Assembly (NCBI GenBank): GCA_964243435.1
Contig: CAXTFM010000165.1
Span: forward strand, 1-7,388
Direction: 5' to 3'
Source: RH-AL1 sp964243435
Lineage (GTDB): Bacteria; Pseudomonadota; Alphaproteobacteria; Rhizobiales; Beijerinckiaceae
Length of the DNA stretch: 7,388 nucleotides
A model generated the notes under the pieces. It was not told the origin of the DNA, did no database searches, and saw only the letters and a list, made by a program, of their open reading frames with translations. Below, piece after piece: positions 6,325 through 7,388 of the stretch (position 1 is its first letter; each line of letters begins with the position of its first letter). The translations under genes and the position numbers were made by a program.

Positions 6325-6355
6325 GCCGCTGCCGTTCGCCAGCAGCGGCTTTTTT
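6325..6355 (+). terminator. intrinsic terminator after the ydcH-like gene
   Basis: GCCGCTG (6325-6331) pairs perfectly with CAGCGGC (6343-6349) around an 11-nt loop and is followed at once by six T (6350-6355). This is a textbook factor-independent terminator, 32 nt after the stop codon, and the clearest one in the window. Confidence 0.88.
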
Positions 6356-6414
6356 CGTCGCGCACTGGCACGAGGACGGCGCGAGGCACGAGAACTGCAC
6401 CGGGCTAGACGGAA

Positions 6415-6463
6415 CGTCCGAAAGGCAGTGGACTTGACCTGCGTTCGAGCTGCCTTTCGGGCG
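6415..6463. repeat. 14-bp inverted repeat before the exported-protein gene
   Basis: Arms 6415-6428 (CGTCCGAAAGGCAG) and 6450-6463 (CTGCCTTTCGGGCG) pair over 14 positions with one G-T wobble; the inner 11 pairs are perfect. The spacer is 21 bp, so arm centres are about 32 bp apart, roughly three helical turns. The right arm also belongs to a competing short hairpin, CGGGC (6458-6462) / GCCCG (6466-6470). It could be an operator, an RNA switch-like structure or the remains of a terminator; no T-run follows it. Confidence 0.55.
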
Positions 6464-6471
6464 ATGCCCGC

Positions 6472-6477
6472 TATATA
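6472..6477 (+). promoter_or_regulatory. TATATA box, possible -10 element
   Basis: TATATA is the most AT-rich hexamer in the gap and lies 29 nt before the ATG of the exported-protein gene, a sensible -10 distance. No -35 is found at 16-18 bp; TTGACC (6434-6439) is 32 bp away. A regulator binding the inverted repeat just upstream could compensate for the poor -35. Confidence 0.3.
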
Positions 6478-6506
6478 GACCACGTGCCTGTCTGGATTGC
6501 CGCCTC

Positions 6507-7388
6507 ATGACGATCCCTCGCCCGTTCATGCTCCCCGTTCTCGTCGCGGCGCTGCTTGCCGCGACCTGCATGTCGCCCCCGCACGCCGATGCTGCCGCCG
6601 AACCGAGCTGGAGACCAGGGCCGCGCGGCGATCTCGTTTTTGAAACCAGCGATTTCCTTCGCACGACGAGCTACAGCAAGACGGCCAGAACGGCCGACCA
6701 GTTCGACGACGACGGCGCCTACGGGCCGCTGAACAGGTCGTGGAACACGTCGCGCAAGGGGCGCTGGCTCATCGAAGAGCAGCGCAGCGGTTTCGACGCC
6801 GTCGCCGCCGGCCTGAGCTACAATCGTCAGGACCTCGTCGCCCGCGGCGAGAAGATCCTGACCTGGGGCTTCGCCCGGCAAAGGCCCGACGGGTCGTTTA
6901 ATTGCCCCAACGGTTGGCACAGCACCGCACTTTTCGTGGAAGCGGCCGCGCATGCCGTCCTGCTGCTGCAGGTTTCCAAGATGCGGGACGTCAACCAGGA
7001 CTGGATCGACGAGGTCAAGCCCAAGCTGCGGCAGGCGGTGCTTTGGATGATGGCGCCGGAGAACGCTGAAGCCGCGCGGGCGGCCGACCAACCCTTCGCC
7101 GATCGTTTCTTCCTCAACGCCGACGCGGTCGGCGAGGTCGGCGTGCTGCTCCATGACGACGCCATGGTGAAGGCGGCCCGGAGCTATGTCCGCGCTGGCC
7201 TCGCCCACCTCGACCCGAGCGGCTTCGCCCCGGAAGGCGGAGCGGACGCGGGCTACCCCATCGCCAGTCTGCTTTACGCGATGAACTATTATACGCTCGT
7301 CGCTAACGAGGACATGCGCCAGCAGCTCCAGCCGAAGATTTCGTGGGCGCTGGCTTGGTTCGACGGCAAGGTTCGCTCGGATGGCACC
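6507..7388 (+). CDS. putative exported protein, N-terminal part (3' end outside window)
   Basis: The frame opens at ATG 6507 and runs 294 codons with no stop to the right edge. Codon use is that of its neighbours (G/C at third positions). The first 31 residues look like a Sec signal peptide: MTIPR, a hydrophobic stretch FMLPVLVAALLAATC (7-21), then a likely cleavage site after HADA (26-29) or within the following Ala pair. Cys21 is preceded by AAT and does not fit a normal lipobox, so a lipoprotein is less likely. The mature part is rich in Trp and helical, with RQRPDGSFNCPNGWHSTALFVEAAAH (124-149), a Gly-rich FAPEGGADAGYPIASLL (240-256), and tandem Tyr residues (261-262). Repeated helical segments with aromatic residues resemble (alpha/alpha)-barrel enzymes such as polysaccharide lyases or six-hairpin glycosidases; that is an inference from appearance and not a recognised family. 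The ribosome site is weak (GGA at 6494-6496, 10 nt from ATG). An alternative start is ATG 6528, which would shorten the signal peptide. Confidence 0.75.
   Translation, partial: MTIPRPFMLPVLVAALLAATCMSPPHADAAAEPSWRPGPRGDLVFETSDFLRTTSYSKTARTADQFDDDGAYGPLNRSWNTSRKGRWLIEEQRSGFDAVAAGLSYNRQDLVARGEKILTWGFARQRPDGSFNCPNGWHSTALFVEAAAHAVLLLQVSKMRDVNQDWIDEVKPKLRQAVLWMMAPENAEAARAADQPFADRFFLNADAVGEVGVLLHDDAMVKAARSYVRAGLAHLDPSGFAPEGGADAGYPIASLLYAMNYYTLVANEDMRQQLQPKISWALAWFDGKVRSDGT

Noticed and set aside
6411..6445. GGAAC (6411-6415) and CGTT (6442-6445) as an extracytoplasmic-function sigma promoter
   Set aside because: The two elements are 26 bp apart; such promoters need about 16-17 bp.
6434..6477. TTGACC and TATATA as a sigma-70 -35/-10 pair
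   Set aside because: The spacing is 32 bp instead of about 17, so they cannot form one promoter. TATATA is kept only as a possible -10 alone.
6507..6575. Lipoprotein signal ending at Cys21 in the exported protein
   Set aside because: The residues before Cys21 are Ala-Ala-Thr; Thr at -1 is unusual for a lipobox, and a normal signal-peptidase I site follows at ADA.
6471..7208. A 245-codon minus-strand open frame opposite the exported-protein gene
   Set aside because: It has no recognisable motif or signal peptide. The plus frame from 6507 has a good signal peptide, coherent helices and no stop, so the minus frame is taken as a shadow.
1..7388. A hidden multi-gene defence, phage or mobile system
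   Set aside because: No transposase, integrase, nuclease, toxin-antitoxin pair, repeat array or composition shift is seen. All complete genes except the two of unknown function are conserved core genes.

Overview
The window is GC-rich DNA (third codon positions are almost always G or C) from what looks like an alphaproteobacterium. The evidence is the trpA-accD-folC gene order, an AccD without the usual zinc-ribbon cysteines, a YdcH/DUF465 protein with a conserved LKRRKLLLKDEI core, and a DUF1993 protein. I cannot resolve the order; a Hyphomicrobiales- or Rhodospirillales-like genome would fit. Most of the content is ordinary housekeeping.

Layout. (1) 1-296 (+): 3' part of a small cupin protein, cut by the left edge. 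(2) 331-867 (-): a DUF1993 protein, convergent with the cupin gene; an 8-bp inverted repeat spans the cupin stop. (3) 929-4021 (-): a tight operon transcribed leftward, trpA then accD then folC. The trpA stop and accD start overlap by 4 nt, and accD and folC are 4 nt apart. A very GC-rich hairpin lies just after folC. (4) 4022-4172: a 151-bp divergent intergenic region with a candidate pepF promoter and inverted repeats. (5) 4173-5987 (+): M3-family oligoendopeptidase F. (6) 6113-6292 (+): a 59-residue YdcH/DUF465 protein with its own Shine-Dalgarno sequence, followed by a clear intrinsic terminator. (7) 6293-6506: a 214-bp intergenic stretch with the terminator, a long inverted repeat and a TATATA box. 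(8) 6507-7388 (+): the N-terminal 294 residues of an exported protein of unrecognised family, cut by the right edge.

Functionally, the leftward operon joins the last step of tryptophan synthesis (TrpA), the first committed step of fatty-acid synthesis (AccD) and folate polyglutamylation (FolC). This grouping is a known alphaproteobacterial arrangement and not a pathway. What departs from it is that trpB, normally directly before trpA, is absent; a divergent pepF occupies that place. PepF would degrade cytoplasmic oligopeptides. The remaining proteins (cupin, DUF1993, YdcH-like, exported protein) have no assigned role here.

I found no mobile element, CRISPR array, tRNA, rRNA or phage gene, and no convincing new multi-gene system. 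The points most worth following are the unidentified exported protein at the right edge, the inverted repeat before it, and the separation of trpA from trpB.
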